Positions 20,893 to 32,736 of a stretch of 64,000 nucleotides of DNA are shown here, piece after piece; positions within the stretch are counted from its first letter, which is position 1; each line of letters begins with the position of its first letter. A program made the translations under genes and the position numbers. The notes under the pieces are model-generated. The model did not search any database and was not told where the DNA came from. It saw nothing but the letters and a program-made list of their open reading frames with translations. Source of the stretch: Inonotus obliquus (lineage: Eukaryota; Basidiomycota; Agaricomycetes; Hymenochaetales; Hymenochaetaceae); the NCBI GenBank assembly GCA_032164295.1, contig JAJHTX010000010.1:1-64000 (forward strand). Reading direction: 5' to 3'.

Positions 20893-22911
20893 TCAAGCAT
20901 ATCGCATGTAAGGATCAATAACACTTTCCACGTCATCCTCATCTTTCCCACAAGTAACCGATTTATTCCTCGGACCAAAGGTGCCTATGGAGTCGGAAGA
21001 TTTATTCCGGTTGAGTTCTGCATCCACGAGCGGACGACTATTTGATCGAACACATTGCCTCCCCGCGTTGCGTGCCTCAAGTTCGGGTCGGATTCCATAG
21101 CCCATCAGTGGTCCTTCAAGACTTTCGAGGCTCGCTGAGACGAGAATGGGTTGTCCGTGTAACTCGCCTCTAGCAACGTCATTAGTCGAGCCTGAGTTAT
21201 TTATATCGTCGTCAATCCAGAACTCCTCCTCAGGAACTTCATCTAGCAGAGAAATATGGCTTCCTTGTGCCAGTCGAGCTAATACCACTGCCCTGTTTGC
21301 GCTTGCCACGGCGGATGCGGACATAATGCAGGAAATAGTTTCCGCTTCCGGTGTAATGGCGTCATTTGATTCTCTGTACTCGCCCTCTGAGCTCAACTCT
21401 ACAACTTCGAATTTGACGGACTCGCTGCTCTGCAAACGAGTTCCCTTGGTGCGAATGTTTGTAACACTCGTCCATAAACGATTGAGACCTTTCCTACGAG
21501 CAGGTGCCGAGAATTTCGCGCTCATTGAACGCCGTTTGGACAACGACCCTGCATTAGACGAGAAACTTCCCTCTCGGCAATGTGTATGATATGACGGAAC
21601 ACCATCTCCAGGTTCATAGGCCCCCACTGAGCTTCTTCTGCATTTTCCTTTTGCCTTAGCCGAAAGGGTCACCGGAGCAGATACGTCGTCCTTAGCAACG
21701 GCAGCCGACTCTCGTTTCCCATTAATTTTTCTCATTCTAACATTTCCCAGACCACCACGCCCGATCCGTCGTACCGCGGCCGCACGTGCGCGTGATGCTT
21801 CGATAAGCAGTCGCTCCTGTGCCGCTAGGCGGAGCTCATGTTCGCGAGTCAAGGCAGCAGTAGTAGGAAATAAACCTGACGATAAGAAAAGACAACAAAC
21901 AGGTCAAAATCAAACTCATTAGCAAATGCCAGAAAGCGGGACAGAACATCCGAACAAAGCCGAATAGCTTAGGAGTAGGATAGATAGCGATCTCTCGCGA
22001 GACAAAGTAAGGAATACATAACGTTGTATGCGATTCACGGATTAATGCGCAGGCAAACATGGAAACGAGAGGACGGACACTTACCCGCATCAATGTTTGT
22101 CTTCACCTTAGTATACACTCCAGCGCCACCTCTCCCCGTTCGGATGCGCTGTATGGGTTCCGATGTTCTGCCACTCGTCATGCTTAGTTCATCGCTAATG
22201 ACACGCCTCTGTTTCTTATGAATTCTAGAGACTGTGTCCGCAACGAGATGCTTCGAATACTCCACGCTAGTAGGAGGACGGTGCTGTCGTGCAGGCGGGT
22301 CTGAAGAAGTTGAGAGAGTAGATTTCGGAGATCGGGGTATCCCGAATGTATTCGCAGAGTCTATTGAGTATTTGGAGTCACGGCCTTGCATGAGAAGACG
22401 ACATAGAAGGTGAGCCACAATGCAAAGGTTTGCGGTGGAAATAGCCATTACCGAAAAAATCCAGATTATTAGAGCCAAGAGATCCTGTGCTCCTGTTCCA
22501 CGAAATCCTAGAATGGCCTGCACTGGCACTGATACGCCTATCAGCACCGGCGGAAACAGAATAGAGTGATGCACCGCTCGATGCAGAGTCGGAAGCTGAC
22601 GTAGTCCGCGCAGACGGCAAAGAAGTCGAAGGAAGATGAAGAGCCGAGGACCTGGACTGGAATTGTTGTGACTTTATAGCGCGAGTCAGCCCTACATCTC
22701 CGCGGTCCGCTGACGAAACCTGCAATGTTATCGTGCTCATCAATGCCATAATTTGAGGGGCATATTTAAACAGTTTATCTACCTTCTCATTCTCTTTCCT
22801 CGGGCTCGATAGCGAGTTCGAAAGCCTCGACATGCCAAACGTCGGTACAGAGAGTCGCAGACGCAGACGCTTGACACCTGGCGTATGTACATCCTCTCCT
22901 GGAGGGCTCAT
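20893..22911 (-). CDS. DUF3602-type protein with GRGG motifs, copy 1
   Basis: Four exons, 22911-22783, 22719-22452, 22384-22085 and 21875-20893, give 559 aa. The protein is mostly disordered, Ser/Arg-rich, and carries the short motif that defines the fungal DUF3602 family: ADRGDVGLTR near residue 50, TGRGGAGVYTKV near residue 225 and IGRGGLGNVRMRKI near residue 265. Between the last two is a helical stretch (ELRLAAQERLLIEASRARA). Function is unknown for the family. A second member, at 60529-62719, has the same order of motifs and an intron at the equivalent place, so the two are paralogues. N-terminal extension beyond 22911 cannot be excluded. Confidence 0.8.
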
Positions 22912-23554
22912 GGTGGACGATGCTAGAGTTTTACGGGGCGTCCCAGCGCATTTGGTCCATTTACTGACATATGTATTGATGGCATGGCAAGGACGATGGA
23001 AGCATGAGATAGCTGAGAACGCCGCGCATGGGCTAGTCTACAGTGAGAGTTTCTGTGGATGATAAGGAGAGATACGGCGCAATCCTACTTATCGTTGCCT
23101 TCCAATTACCCTTCCGACAACGTATCGAGGTTGTAGTGCGCGTTTCCGTTTGGTGAGCTTACCTGTGTAAAGCGTATCAGGTTTAATAGTCTTCTGAGTT
23201 CTGATGCATCTTTGCTCGAAATCATCTCAGTTATCGTTCTTCCCCCGGAATTGTATGATAGCGATAGCCAGTCCTTTAGGAGGTTAGGAGGTGAAGATAA
23301 CATGAGAAATTTTCTGGCACGCGACCAAACAAATTTAGTCACGTGATGGATCGCAGAAATATTGCGTCCGATATCCATGATACTCCTATTCAATACACGA
23401 GCAAACGAGCAAACGCTTCCGTAAGGCCAGGCAACGCCTTGCTGCCAAGGGGATGGATGACCTACAAATAAATATATTTGCAAAATATGATCTCAATTTA
23501 TCTTGAACCAAAGTAAATCTCCTTTTTGTCGCTTATCTATTCCTTCCTTGAAGC
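22912..23554. other. Intergenic; weak candidate small ORF on the minus strand
   Basis: A minus-strand frame (23483-23106) includes an internal ATG at MDIGRNISAIHHV and could end in a splice donor (CAG/GTAAGC near 23163), but I cannot link it to a recognisable protein. Otherwise this is leader sequence of the DUF3602 gene and the 3' flank of the aminotransferase gene. Confidence 0.3.
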
Positions 23555-25065
23555 CTAGCTGGAAATGGTCCCAAGTGCTTCCTTGAGCACAGAAACGAGC
23601 GTATTGACCTCTTCAATGGTGTTGTAATGAACAAGGGAAATGCGTACGACACCGTCGTCGATATTTATCTTCGGACGTAGTGCGTCGACGAGAGTATACG
23701 CGTAGAAATGGCCGTATCGAATGCCCAGCTGAGGGGGATACACTTAGAAGATGACTATCGCAATAGAAAAAGTGCCCTCACCTTGCCTTTCTTGTCAAAG
23801 TATGCCACTATATCCTGGCTTCTAATGGGACGATCTCCTGAGACGACAAAGCTTATCGTTGGAGCTCGCAACAAATCGACTGTTTCGCTTCCGACAATCA
23901 GTATACCGCGAGCCTTTGCCTCTTCTCCCGTTAGATAATCAAGAATCGGTTTCAATAGTTCTTGTTCATGGGTCGCAATACGGGAGAACGCGTCGTTAAT
24001 GTCTTCGTCTGGCGATAGTGACTTAAGATACGGTAGAACCGCGGAGACAGCGTAGGTAAGCTCGTAGCCGGCACCCCCAGGACTTATCTTGTAAGCACAT
24101 TCGTCAACTTTTAGGAAATGGTGCGTCAGCGCACTCAATGAGTTGACGAGAGAATAGTTGCGGGTATAGAGAGCGCAGACGTGGGGACCGTACACCTATT
24201 CAGAGGTCAGCAGTGCCAAGGCACATGATCACATACGAACCTTGTAATAGCTAAAGAAACAGTAGTCCACATTCCATTTCCTCACATCAATACGTCTATG
24301 AGGAGCATACGCAACACAATCCACTGAAAACTCGACTTTGCGAGCGCCTCGCTTGGTTGCTTCCGCACGAACGGCCTTTATTACTGCTTCGACATCGACA
24401 ATGGTCCCGAGAATATTTGAGCAGGCTGTGAAAGCGACTAGCCGAGTCTTTGCACTGAGAAGTGGGAGCAAAGTGTCAATTGCGAGCTCGACGTTGTAAG
24501 GATTGTTTGGGCTTGAGAGAGATTGCGTATGCGGCCAAATTTTCACTGGTAGCCCTCGACGTGCGGCAAGTTTCTTCCAAGGGCCAGAGTTCGCTGAAGC
24601 AGTCGACGTCAGCCAGCGAGTGATTGCATCAAAGACAACCACCAACATACCTTCGTGTTCACTGGTAATAATTAGTTCCTCACCATCCAGTATATCATTC
24701 TCTATCGCTCTGGCGAGATTCTCCACAGCTTGTGTCGAGCTTGATACAAAAGTAACTTCGTCTGGAGAAGTAGCATTGATGAGCTCTGCCGTTGTCTTTC
24801 CGCCCTCAGCGACGCGAGTCGTGCTGGCTACAGACGCTTCATAACTGGCACCTGGTTGTGGCAGAAGAGTATTGGTATGTCAAGATCTGAGGCAGAGTAG
24901 CACATTAAACAGCCTACCAAGCTGCACGTTCGTATTCAGCAAGTAGTCGGAGACCATGAACGCGACCGTGTCCAGACACTGGGAACCTCCAGCGCTATCC
25001 GCAAATATGTATCCATCCCTCAGCGACGGAAAGTGAGAGCGGACCTTTGCTATATCCAGCGCCAT
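23555..25065 (-). CDS. Class V PLP-dependent aminotransferase (cysteine desulfurase-like)
   Basis: Five exons, 25065-24918, 24851-24651, 24593-24241, 24195-23782 and 23728-23555, sum to 1290 nt, 429 aa. Class V fold features: N-terminal FADSAGGSQ, cofactor-phosphate region VTFVSSSTQAVENLAR, TSEHEANSGPW, VAFTACSNILGTIVD, the cofactor aspartate in FSVDCVAYAPH and the Schiff-base lysine in FFSYYKVYGPH. The C-terminal domain ends with VVRISLVHYNTIEEV. It groups with cysteine-desulfurase-like proteins (the CsdA-like branch) rather than the mitochondrial Nfs1, because the typical active-site Cys loop of Nfs1 is not seen. The substrate is unknown. It is divergent from the FAD monooxygenase at 25462, with 396 bp between the starts. 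Confidence 0.87.
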
Positions 25066-25461
25066 AATCGACCAGGACGAAGATGGGACGCGAGTGAGGA
25101 TAACGCCATATTCAATCGATAGACATTGACACTGTGTGAGTGATTTCACGCACGGAAGTCCACAAATAAGAAATAGACCATGTGACTTGGTTGATCACAT
25201 GAACAACTTGGGCCTGTTTTTTTAACAGCAGAAACTCGTTCTCCTTTCACCATTTTTTACTACAACTCATTCTTTCAAGTCCTGGGCCTAGGTAGGATGC
25301 TGCTATCTGAACGCGGATACTTTTTGCACTGGCAACTTTCCTGACAGAGCGGACCGTGCTCGACCAGGGTTCATCGGATGAATGGGTCAGGCAGAATAGT
25401 TTAGCTCCCTACTTTCATAAATACTTGGAATGAATCATGAAGAGCCCCATTTGCAACTATC
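25066..25461. promoter_or_regulatory. Promoter region between divergent metabolic genes
   Basis: This 396-bp gap separates the starts of the aminotransferase (-) and the monooxygenase (+). A head-to-head pair of PLP and FAD enzymes could be co-regulated; no specific binding site is recognisable. Confidence 0.4.
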
Positions 25462-27071
25462 ATGCCTTTCATTGATACCACGGTCTATGCTTCAGTGCTG
25501 GGACAAGGAGAGCATCTGTACCGTGGGCGAGAAGCATCCCTACGTTTACACATCCTCGTCATTGGCTGTGGTCTCGGTGGTCTTGCCGCCGCACATTGTC
25601 TAGCTCAAGCAGGTCATCAAGTCACACTTATTGAAGCTGCTAAGCGTCTCGGCGAAGTTGGCGCGGGAATTCAAGTTTCTCCAAATGTATCGCGTCTACT
25701 TGAGCGATGGGGCCTTAAAGACAGACTCAAGGAATCTGGCGTCGAACCAGACTCGATCGTATTTAGGCGGTACGAGAATGGCGAAATCGTGGGCCGCTCT
25801 CACTGGGGAGAGATCATGCGGCTCAGACATGGCGCACCGTACTACCACGTGCATAGAGCGGACCTACATCAAATGCTTTATGAAATTACGGTCGCTTCTC
25901 CGCGCGTCAAGCTGCGACTAAACTCCACCGTAATGGTGGTTAACCCAATCCCTGCACCCAACGTATCCGTCACGCTAACCACAGGAGAAGTAATCTTTGG
26001 AGACGTTATTGTTGGTGCCGATGGGGTGAAGAGCATGATTAGAAGTGTCGTACTTGGAAGGCCAGATTCGACTGAACCAACCGGCGACGCTGCATATCGG
26101 GCTGTTATTCCTACGGACGTCATGATCAAGGACCCAGATCTAAAGCCTTTTGTGGATCACCCGGAGATGACGGCGTGGATGGCTCCTAGAAGACACCTGA
26201 TGGCTTACTGCATAGTAAGCACTGGTAAATTTTGTCCTGATGAAGCTCCTAATCGTTTTGAATTCGTAAAGCGATCAAAGAAGGAATATAATCTCGTAAT
26301 GCTGCACCCGGATGATGGTTCCGTTGAGTCATGGACTGCAGAAGGAAGTGCGGACAAATTACGCACGGACTTCGCGGATTTCGATCCACGGTGAGCACTG
26401 TCGTGATTTATTCACAGACTATTATTAAGTTCATCGTTTAGTATTCGCAAACTTTTATCATTTGTCCAATCCACACTCAAGTGGAGGCTCATGGACCGCA
26501 AGCCTCTCGAGACGTGGGTACACCCTGAGGGGCGTCTAGTTCTACTAGGAGATGCCTGCCATCCGATGCTTGTAAGAAGTATCCCTCATGTCAGCCTTAT
26601 TAAGCTCAACATGGCTATCTTACACTTACTCAGCCTTACCGTGCTCAAGGAGCAGCAATGGCGATTGAAGATGCAGCTGTTCTCGGATCTCTCTTTTCTC
26701 ATCTCAGTCATCCCTCGCAAATAATGGTACTCCTCAGAGCCTATGAGAAGCTCAGACTCACTCGTACAGCGAAGACCCAAGCAGGTTCTCGTAGAAACCA
26801 GTACATTTTTCACTTACCCGATGGAGCGGAACAGCAGGAACGAGATAGTCTCATGCGGGAGGCTATGGAGCTGGAGATAAATCTCCTCAAAGCCGGAAAT
26901 CTACAGAAGCTCACGAACGAGACTCGAGGAAACCCGAATCAATGGGCGGATCAAAGTCTGAATGAAGAACAGTTCTCCTATGATGCAGACGAAGTTGCAG
27001 ATAGATGGTGGTCCGAGGAAGGAGAGGAATTGCTGACCTTAGCTCGGGAGAAAGGTGAGGAGAACGTTTAA
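25462..27071 (+). CDS. FAD-dependent monooxygenase, salicylate hydroxylase-like
   Basis: Three exons, 25462-26390, 26442-26571 and 26634-27071, sum to 1497 nt, 498 aa. The three flavoprotein hydroxylase signatures are present: the dinucleotide fold (ILVIGCGLGGLAAAHCL) near residue 32, the DG motif (VIVGADGVKSMIRS) near residue 180, and the GD motif (RLVLLGDACHPMLPYRAQGA) near residue 345, which is split by the second intron. Enzymes of this group use NAD(P)H and oxygen to hydroxylate aromatic substrates such as salicylate; the exact substrate cannot be read. No signal peptide is seen, so it should be cytosolic. The N-terminal 30 residues before the Rossmann fold are longer than usual, and a downstream start is possible but no in-frame ATG lies closer to the fold. 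Confidence 0.87.
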
Positions 27072-28143
27072 CCAGTATGCTTTCAAACAGAGTTCAAAGT
27101 TATAATGTATTCGCTATTCTATTGATGGAACTCTTCGTGAATAAATGAGAGCCTCGTCCGATCCTCCGAGTAGAGTGGCGCTTCAGTAACGGCCAGTCAT
27201 CGTCAAGATAAATCAGGGTGTCGAGAAAGGAAGGCGACCAGAGGTCACATTCGGTTTATCAACACTTGATAGTACGTGCTTGGATTTCTAGGAGCCCTGT
27301 CCGTGAGTCTTCCAAAATCAATGGAGGGCTCGCATAAAAACATCTGATAATGACGTCTTTACGCAATAGACTTGCTTGGGAAAATGATTGACTAATAGCT
27401 TTATGGGTGACCCCTTCGTCATTCTTCTTTTCCGTCCATTCATACCACGGGAGACAAGCATCAAAGCAATAGAAACAAGGCTTGAAAGTAATGGGGCTGA
27501 CATTCAGCAATTATCACTATAATTACCATAGAACCCGCCGAACGCTACACAAGTATCTTAATCCTCCTTTCCTGGTGTCTTTTCAAGCCATCTACGTCTG
27601 GGTTTGCGATGCCTGAGTTTTTCTGAGGCCACGTAGTAAGGCGATTTCTTTGTACTTTGCTTTTTGTCTGCAACCGCCAACTTGAACTTGTTCACATTCG
27701 TACATGTCACCGACTGCCATCCAAGACCAGGGATTTCGAAAAATGTGGCGCAAATTTGCAAGAGGAGTCGATGAAAATGGCAACTTTTCTAGGAGACAGA
27801 AAGCAATTTAACGATGCTTTGCTAGATTCATTCCAGACAAGCAAACAAGTAGCGAGTAAATTGAGAAAGATGCAATGACTTTGACGTGTCCCAGCTGAAG
27901 TAAGCATAAGCTGAGCGCACCATCGACATCGAAATGCATTACACGAAGTCATTTCATTGTGAATTATGAAAATATATAACTAGATAATGCAAACATGTGG
28001 CATGACATCGTTCAGAATGGATAAGTTTATTTACAAAGTATGTCGCATAAATACAGGCATACCATCCAGGCTGGACCACAGAGGATATAGCTCACACTAT
28101 TCCGATACTACACAGAGCCACTACAGTAAATCAACTTCCAAAT
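27072..28143. other. 1-kb spacer, no supported gene
   Basis: Short frames on both strands (for example 27657-27878 + and 27952-27707 -) overlap each other and show no family signal. Sequence around 27,940-27,985 is AT-rich. Confidence 0.5.
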
Positions 28144-28617
28144 ATGACAACCGAGTCGACAGTGACTCTGAGTGACGTGAAGGCGCACCATAGGTATACA
28201 ACACAAGAATCAGGTGAGTCTTCTTCCTTCCAGAGATAGTCTCCAAAAAGGTCCCACTAACCTGCATATAACAGTCGTCAGACAGCGTTATGATGGCACG
28301 CTGGATGCCAAGGAAGTGAAAGACACAGATGGAAACGTCATAGGGTTTACGTTCACCAGTGAGTGAGCTGGTGTATCCACTCCCAGAGAGTTTTCGCTAT
28401 ATATTTTCACTTAGTCTCTGGCGGTAAATTGGGGGATCATTCCCATACGATTTATCTTAGTAACATAAAGATCAATACTGCTGACAAAGCGTTGATTGCT
28501 GATAAGGTGACGGAGGAGATGGTGAACAATATTCATGAATGGAGGAGTAATGCAGGAGAAGGTGAGGGCAAGAAAACTTTTTCCAAAAAGATTAAGAAAT
28601 TGCTGTCGAGAAATTGA
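28144..28617 (+). CDS. Small three-exon protein, unknown function
   Basis: Three exons, 28144-28213, 28275-28358 and 28415-28617, are joined by two introns with canonical GTGAGT donors (61 and 56 bp). They sum to exactly 357 nt, a complete 118-aa frame. The product starts MTTESTVTLSDVKAHH, has a central mixed region (TLDAKEVKDTDGNVIGFTFT) and a Lys-rich end (KKTFSKKIKKLLSRN). I do not recognise it. The consistent splice signals and continuous sense across both joins are the reason for calling it. There is no signal peptide or membrane segment. A further upstream exon is possible. Confidence 0.6.
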
Positions 28618-30355
28618 CATTAATACATAGGCTGCACGCGTAGCACTGACCCGCCAGGTGTAGAGAATCGCGTGCCTAATATAATATTGATGATCAGACT
28701 AAGAGAAACGACTCACTTATCTCTTCACCAAGAATGTATTGCACCGTACGCCTTGTATATCAAAATACCTACTAGTACTCCGAGCAATGTGACACATTCA
28801 AAAATCTAGCGGTGAATTCTAGCATTCGATGCACAAACTTGAAAAAACAAATTGAGCCTTCAGAATGCGAAAGAAAGAAAGCACGTTACGAGTATGAGCA
28901 TCATAGACGTAAAGCAGCAGACGCGAGTAAAACAGTGTGGCCAGGAGCGTCTGCTTAGTAGCATACAGATAGTAGCATCTGGGGTGGGATAGCCATTTGC
29001 ACCCGAGCGGATGCAAAGGCCTGTTAAGCAGACATAGGTGGCCGACGTAACCATTAACCTCCAGCCTACCTACTAAGATTGTTATGATACCAATTTCATA
29101 AAAAAGACCCACTCTCGCGCCGCATCGGACGTGCAGTGACGAGTCCAAATAACCATGATCACATAATGTGTCCCATCCAGTGCTGTGCGACCCCATTCCG
29201 CCAACTTCGCCGCGTACTCCTCAGAAGGGACTATCCCCGGCGGTCGGACTTCCTCACCTATATCGGTGATAAACGCGTGGCACATTCACCAAACCAACGC
29301 TCCAAAACCTCCGCGACGGACTGCGACGGACTGAATCAGAACCCGTCTACCACAAGCCGAGCTCGAGCTTGACCACCTCAAGTCAATTCCCGAGGACTCA
29401 CCGACCTGCCCGCATTTTAGCAATTCGACCCAACCCGACCCACATCCATATGTCCGTCCGACTACCGAGTTTCCCCCACCGCACGTGGACACCGAAACGG
29501 CGAACCGATCCGAGATCGGCTCGGACATGGACACTGCCCACTTCTCCAGAACGTAGTCATCCCGGGGGCGGGGTACGCTAATCAATGACTAAGTAAACCT
29601 AAGCATCGACTCGGAATCAGTAAGACTTGACCAGTCCCTCACGTGCAGTTCAGTCTAGGGTTGACCAACGACCTGAGGTCGCATCGCTCTTACTGCAATT
29701 GATGATTCCCAACAGTTGCCTGATGCACTGATATATGCCGGGAGACTCGGGTAAGGAGAGGTCGGACACAAAACACAAGGTATGCCAGCCTTGCAACACG
29801 TATCGAAATACGGTTGCACGTCGAAACGTCGACAGAAAAGTCCAACCAGGTACTACAATGTTTGAAACGCATTTCATTTGGCAGTGCGATAAACTAATCA
29901 GTAGTATACAACGCCTTTATGGCGTTTGACATGACTAAAAAGGAAAGGATGCCGTCAGCATCGCACTTGGAAACAAGTGCAACCCAAATGAGAGACGTAC
30001 AAGTAAGTGAAACCGATGATGCGTTGGCGAAGCGATAGCAAGCGAAACGAACAGGGGATAAAAAGGCGGGGGGGATGAGTATGAGGAAGATTATAACGAT
30101 AGTAGGTGAGGCGAGTTCGTTAATGAAGGCGTAACAGATACGTGAGAACAGGAGAGAAAGCGATTGGCAACAGGCTATACGGAGGATGAAAAAATAAGCA
30201 AGATAGAAATGAAAGATGACCTGATATGCGAAGTAATTGATGGGTTCCACGGGCAACGGCTCTGGAGGATGGATGGTAATGAAGGTGGTAGCGATGCAGA
30301 TACGAAAGGTCGTTAGAGAATGGAGTGATGCGATCAACGTTAAAGGAAGGGAATG
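28618..30355. other. 1.7-kb spacer with a GC-rich block
   Basis: No gene could be supported. The stretch 29280-29600 is much more GC-rich than its surroundings and holds repeated CGACC/CCGACC words, including CGACCCAACCCGACCC near 29427, and a tandem TGCGACGGAC near 29320. This composition recalls transposon ends, but I found neither inverted termini nor a target duplication. Confidence 0.4.
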
Positions 30356-31573
30356 TCATAGGATTCCCGAGTCTTTCAGTGCGTTTTGCAATATCGTTTC
30401 TTTTACTGCCGCAAACACAAGTCTAATATTCCCCGTGTCCGTCGCCTGCGTCAGGCTGGAGAGCGGGTGTTAGATCTACTAATAAAAGCCTGGGAAGGGG
30501 AAACTTACTGTGGATATACGCTCAACCTTGCCCTGTTCGCTTGCATGAATCGCCATAATATATACTTCGCCGCTTTGTTGATATCCGGCCCACCTGTATA
30601 TTCCGGGAAGTACTTCTCTAATGGCACTTTTGGTAGCTTGCTCTTGAAGACGTCGATTTTGTTCAAGAACAAGATAATACTTGTCCGCAAGAACCATCGA
30701 GAGTTAATCACCGATTCGAAGAGGACCAAGCTCTCGACCATTCGATTTTGGCCCGCCTCCTCAAGCAACACCTGGTCGTACTCCGAGAGTGCTGTGCAAA
30801 AGATGATGGATGTTACGCTTTCAAAGCAGTGTATCCACTTCTTCCGTTCGCTTCTTTGCCCTCCAACATCAAACATGTGTATACTGAGTTGGCCCATGTT
30901 GAACCTCGTCTCTACAATCCCCGTCGACTTTTGTCGAGCACGTAATACGTCTGTCTCTGTCGGAACATAGCCCGGCTTTCCGATACGTTTCACCTCGCTG
31001 AAGAAATAGCTCGCTGAGTCCATAAGGTAGAATTCGCTGCTGTGGTCCATGATTTTCGGGATGATCGGATCGCTCCAAAGTGCGTCGATAGCTGCTGCGA
31101 CCTCCTCGCTGAACTCAAAGTTTGACGCTGCTGCGCTTGTACCGGCGATCGATGACGATGTAGCCGCAATGGATGATGGTGGGTCCACTTTGTAGGCAAG
31201 GATCATGTCTGCGTGCGCTCGGTTAGCGGGAAGGACGGGATCGATAGCGAGCTTTCGCATGGCAAGGACGATCGCCTGGGCACTCTCGAGAAGATTTCGA
31301 TAGACCGTAAGTCGGTAGCTAGCCAGCTCTTCCCGTGTGTAACCATTTTGGTGAATGATCTTCATCTGCTTTACAATTGTTGACTTTCCCGACTCTCCGC
31401 TGCCTGATACTGCTGTGAGAGGGAGGGAGAGCGGGGATTGGATAGAACGCACCTAGTAAGAGAATCTTGCATTCCTTCCTAAACCTTCGTGAGTCCTCCT
31501 CTATTTGTCTGTCGATGTCGTCTGAACGTTCCTTCTCTGCCCTGTCCTGCTGGGTGCTGACGCAGGCCCCCAT
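30356..31573 (-). CDS. GPA1: Heterotrimeric G-protein alpha subunit, Gpa1 class
   Basis: Three exons, 31573-31453, 31403-30509 and 30455-30356, sum to 1116 nt, 371 aa. N-terminal MGACVST gives a myristoylation glycine and a palmitoylation cysteine for plasma-membrane anchoring. All guanine-nucleotide motifs are present: GSGESGKST, switch I arginine in [30 protein letters not shown] and LTQATDT (the usual TCAT box reads TQAT). The C-terminus, [16 protein letters not shown], lacks the pertussis-site Cys and matches the basidiomycete Gpa1 class (as in Cryptococcus Gpa1), which activates adenylyl cyclase for nutrient sensing and mating. The helical domain carries a Ser/Ala-rich insert (about 20 residues) compared with the standard length of about 353. 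No truncation is seen. Confidence 0.95.
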
Positions 31574-32736
31574 AGTGAGCGTGCGGCTGTCAAAGTCGCT
31601 TGAGAGAGTAATGGGTGTTGGGAGATGATGGAGGAAGTTGGAAGACGAAGGGAGGTAATCAAAGGAGGAGAGGGGGACGTGATGGGGGGAGGATTAATTA
31701 TGACCTGAAATGGTAGGCGAGAGATAGATGAGATGATCTCGGATACACACGCTCAACTACTCCCGTTACTTGCCGCGGCACGGCCTCTTACTTTCCCCCT
31801 TTCGCAGCAAGAGACGAAATTCGACAGAAAGCGAGAGAGAGAGCGTGGCGTGGCGTAACTAATACTAATAGTGGCAGGTATTGTTGTTGTTAGCCGACGT
31901 CACTTGTTGTCGTCAACCTTGTCCTTCTTGTCGCCGCCTTCGTAGGAGTATCGTTGAAGAGTATCGGAATGGGCCCCAGCAGTCCCAGCGAGCCCCAGCA
32001 AGCTGAAGAGTCGTAGTAGTGTACAGTAAAGAACAGGGGGGTGATCGGTGTGACACATGCGACATGACGGTGACAGTGACCGGTACACCTTATTTCAGCT
32101 GATAACTATAATAATGCGCAACCTCTTACATAAAAGTCAGTTTTGTCCATTGTGCTGTAAGCCATTCTTACGTAATGAAGCATAAACGATCGAACAAATT
32201 GAATTCTATTCCGCCCTGATTATGAATGACAGGCAGGTGACAAATGATGTGACATTCCCTACGCTCTTCCTCCGCTCCGCTTTCATACTTTGTGACAGAA
32301 CTGTCGTGGATTTGGACGCTGGTTGAGCGGACTTTAAATGCCGGTAATAGCCATTCCGCACACGTCGCATGTCCTGACTTGACTGTTAGTGCTGCGGATT
32401 TCATCGCTGGAATCTCCGATCACTCCTTCCCAGACTCAGCCCGAACTTTCATCGCAAAAAATGCATTGTACGTCGTTAGACACAGTCCATCAAAGCAGTT
32501 GCCAGCTCTGCTTGACGACCGCCATCGGAACCGAATTGTCTCTGTCTCAGTTGCCAGTAATACAACAGGCTTGATTCCTTATAGATGTGACCGTCTATTC
32601 TCAGTTCATCGACGGCCAATCTGTCCCTCGATGCACCACATACTGATAACCAACTCCAACAATAAGACTCTTCGCACTGTGACTACGACGCGTGCATTCT
32701 GGTGAATGAATAATTCCAATGTAGATAGATCATGAT
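31574..32736. other. Intergenic, leader of the G-alpha gene and 3' flank of the RNase III-like gene
   Basis: Purine-rich runs (31600-31700, and GAGAGAGAG near 31830) lie upstream of the G-alpha start and probably belong to its promoter or leader. Plus-strand frames at 32292-32705 have no recognisable feature. Confidence 0.45.

Noticed and set aside
29082..29585. Two adjoining minus-strand ORFs that looked like one gene
   Set aside because: Frames differ, no intron join restores sense, and the block is GC-rich repeat-like sequence.
30356..31573. Idea that the TQAT box makes the G-alpha subunit defective
   Set aside because: Basidiomycete Gpa1 proteins carry the same TQAT, so it is normal for the class.
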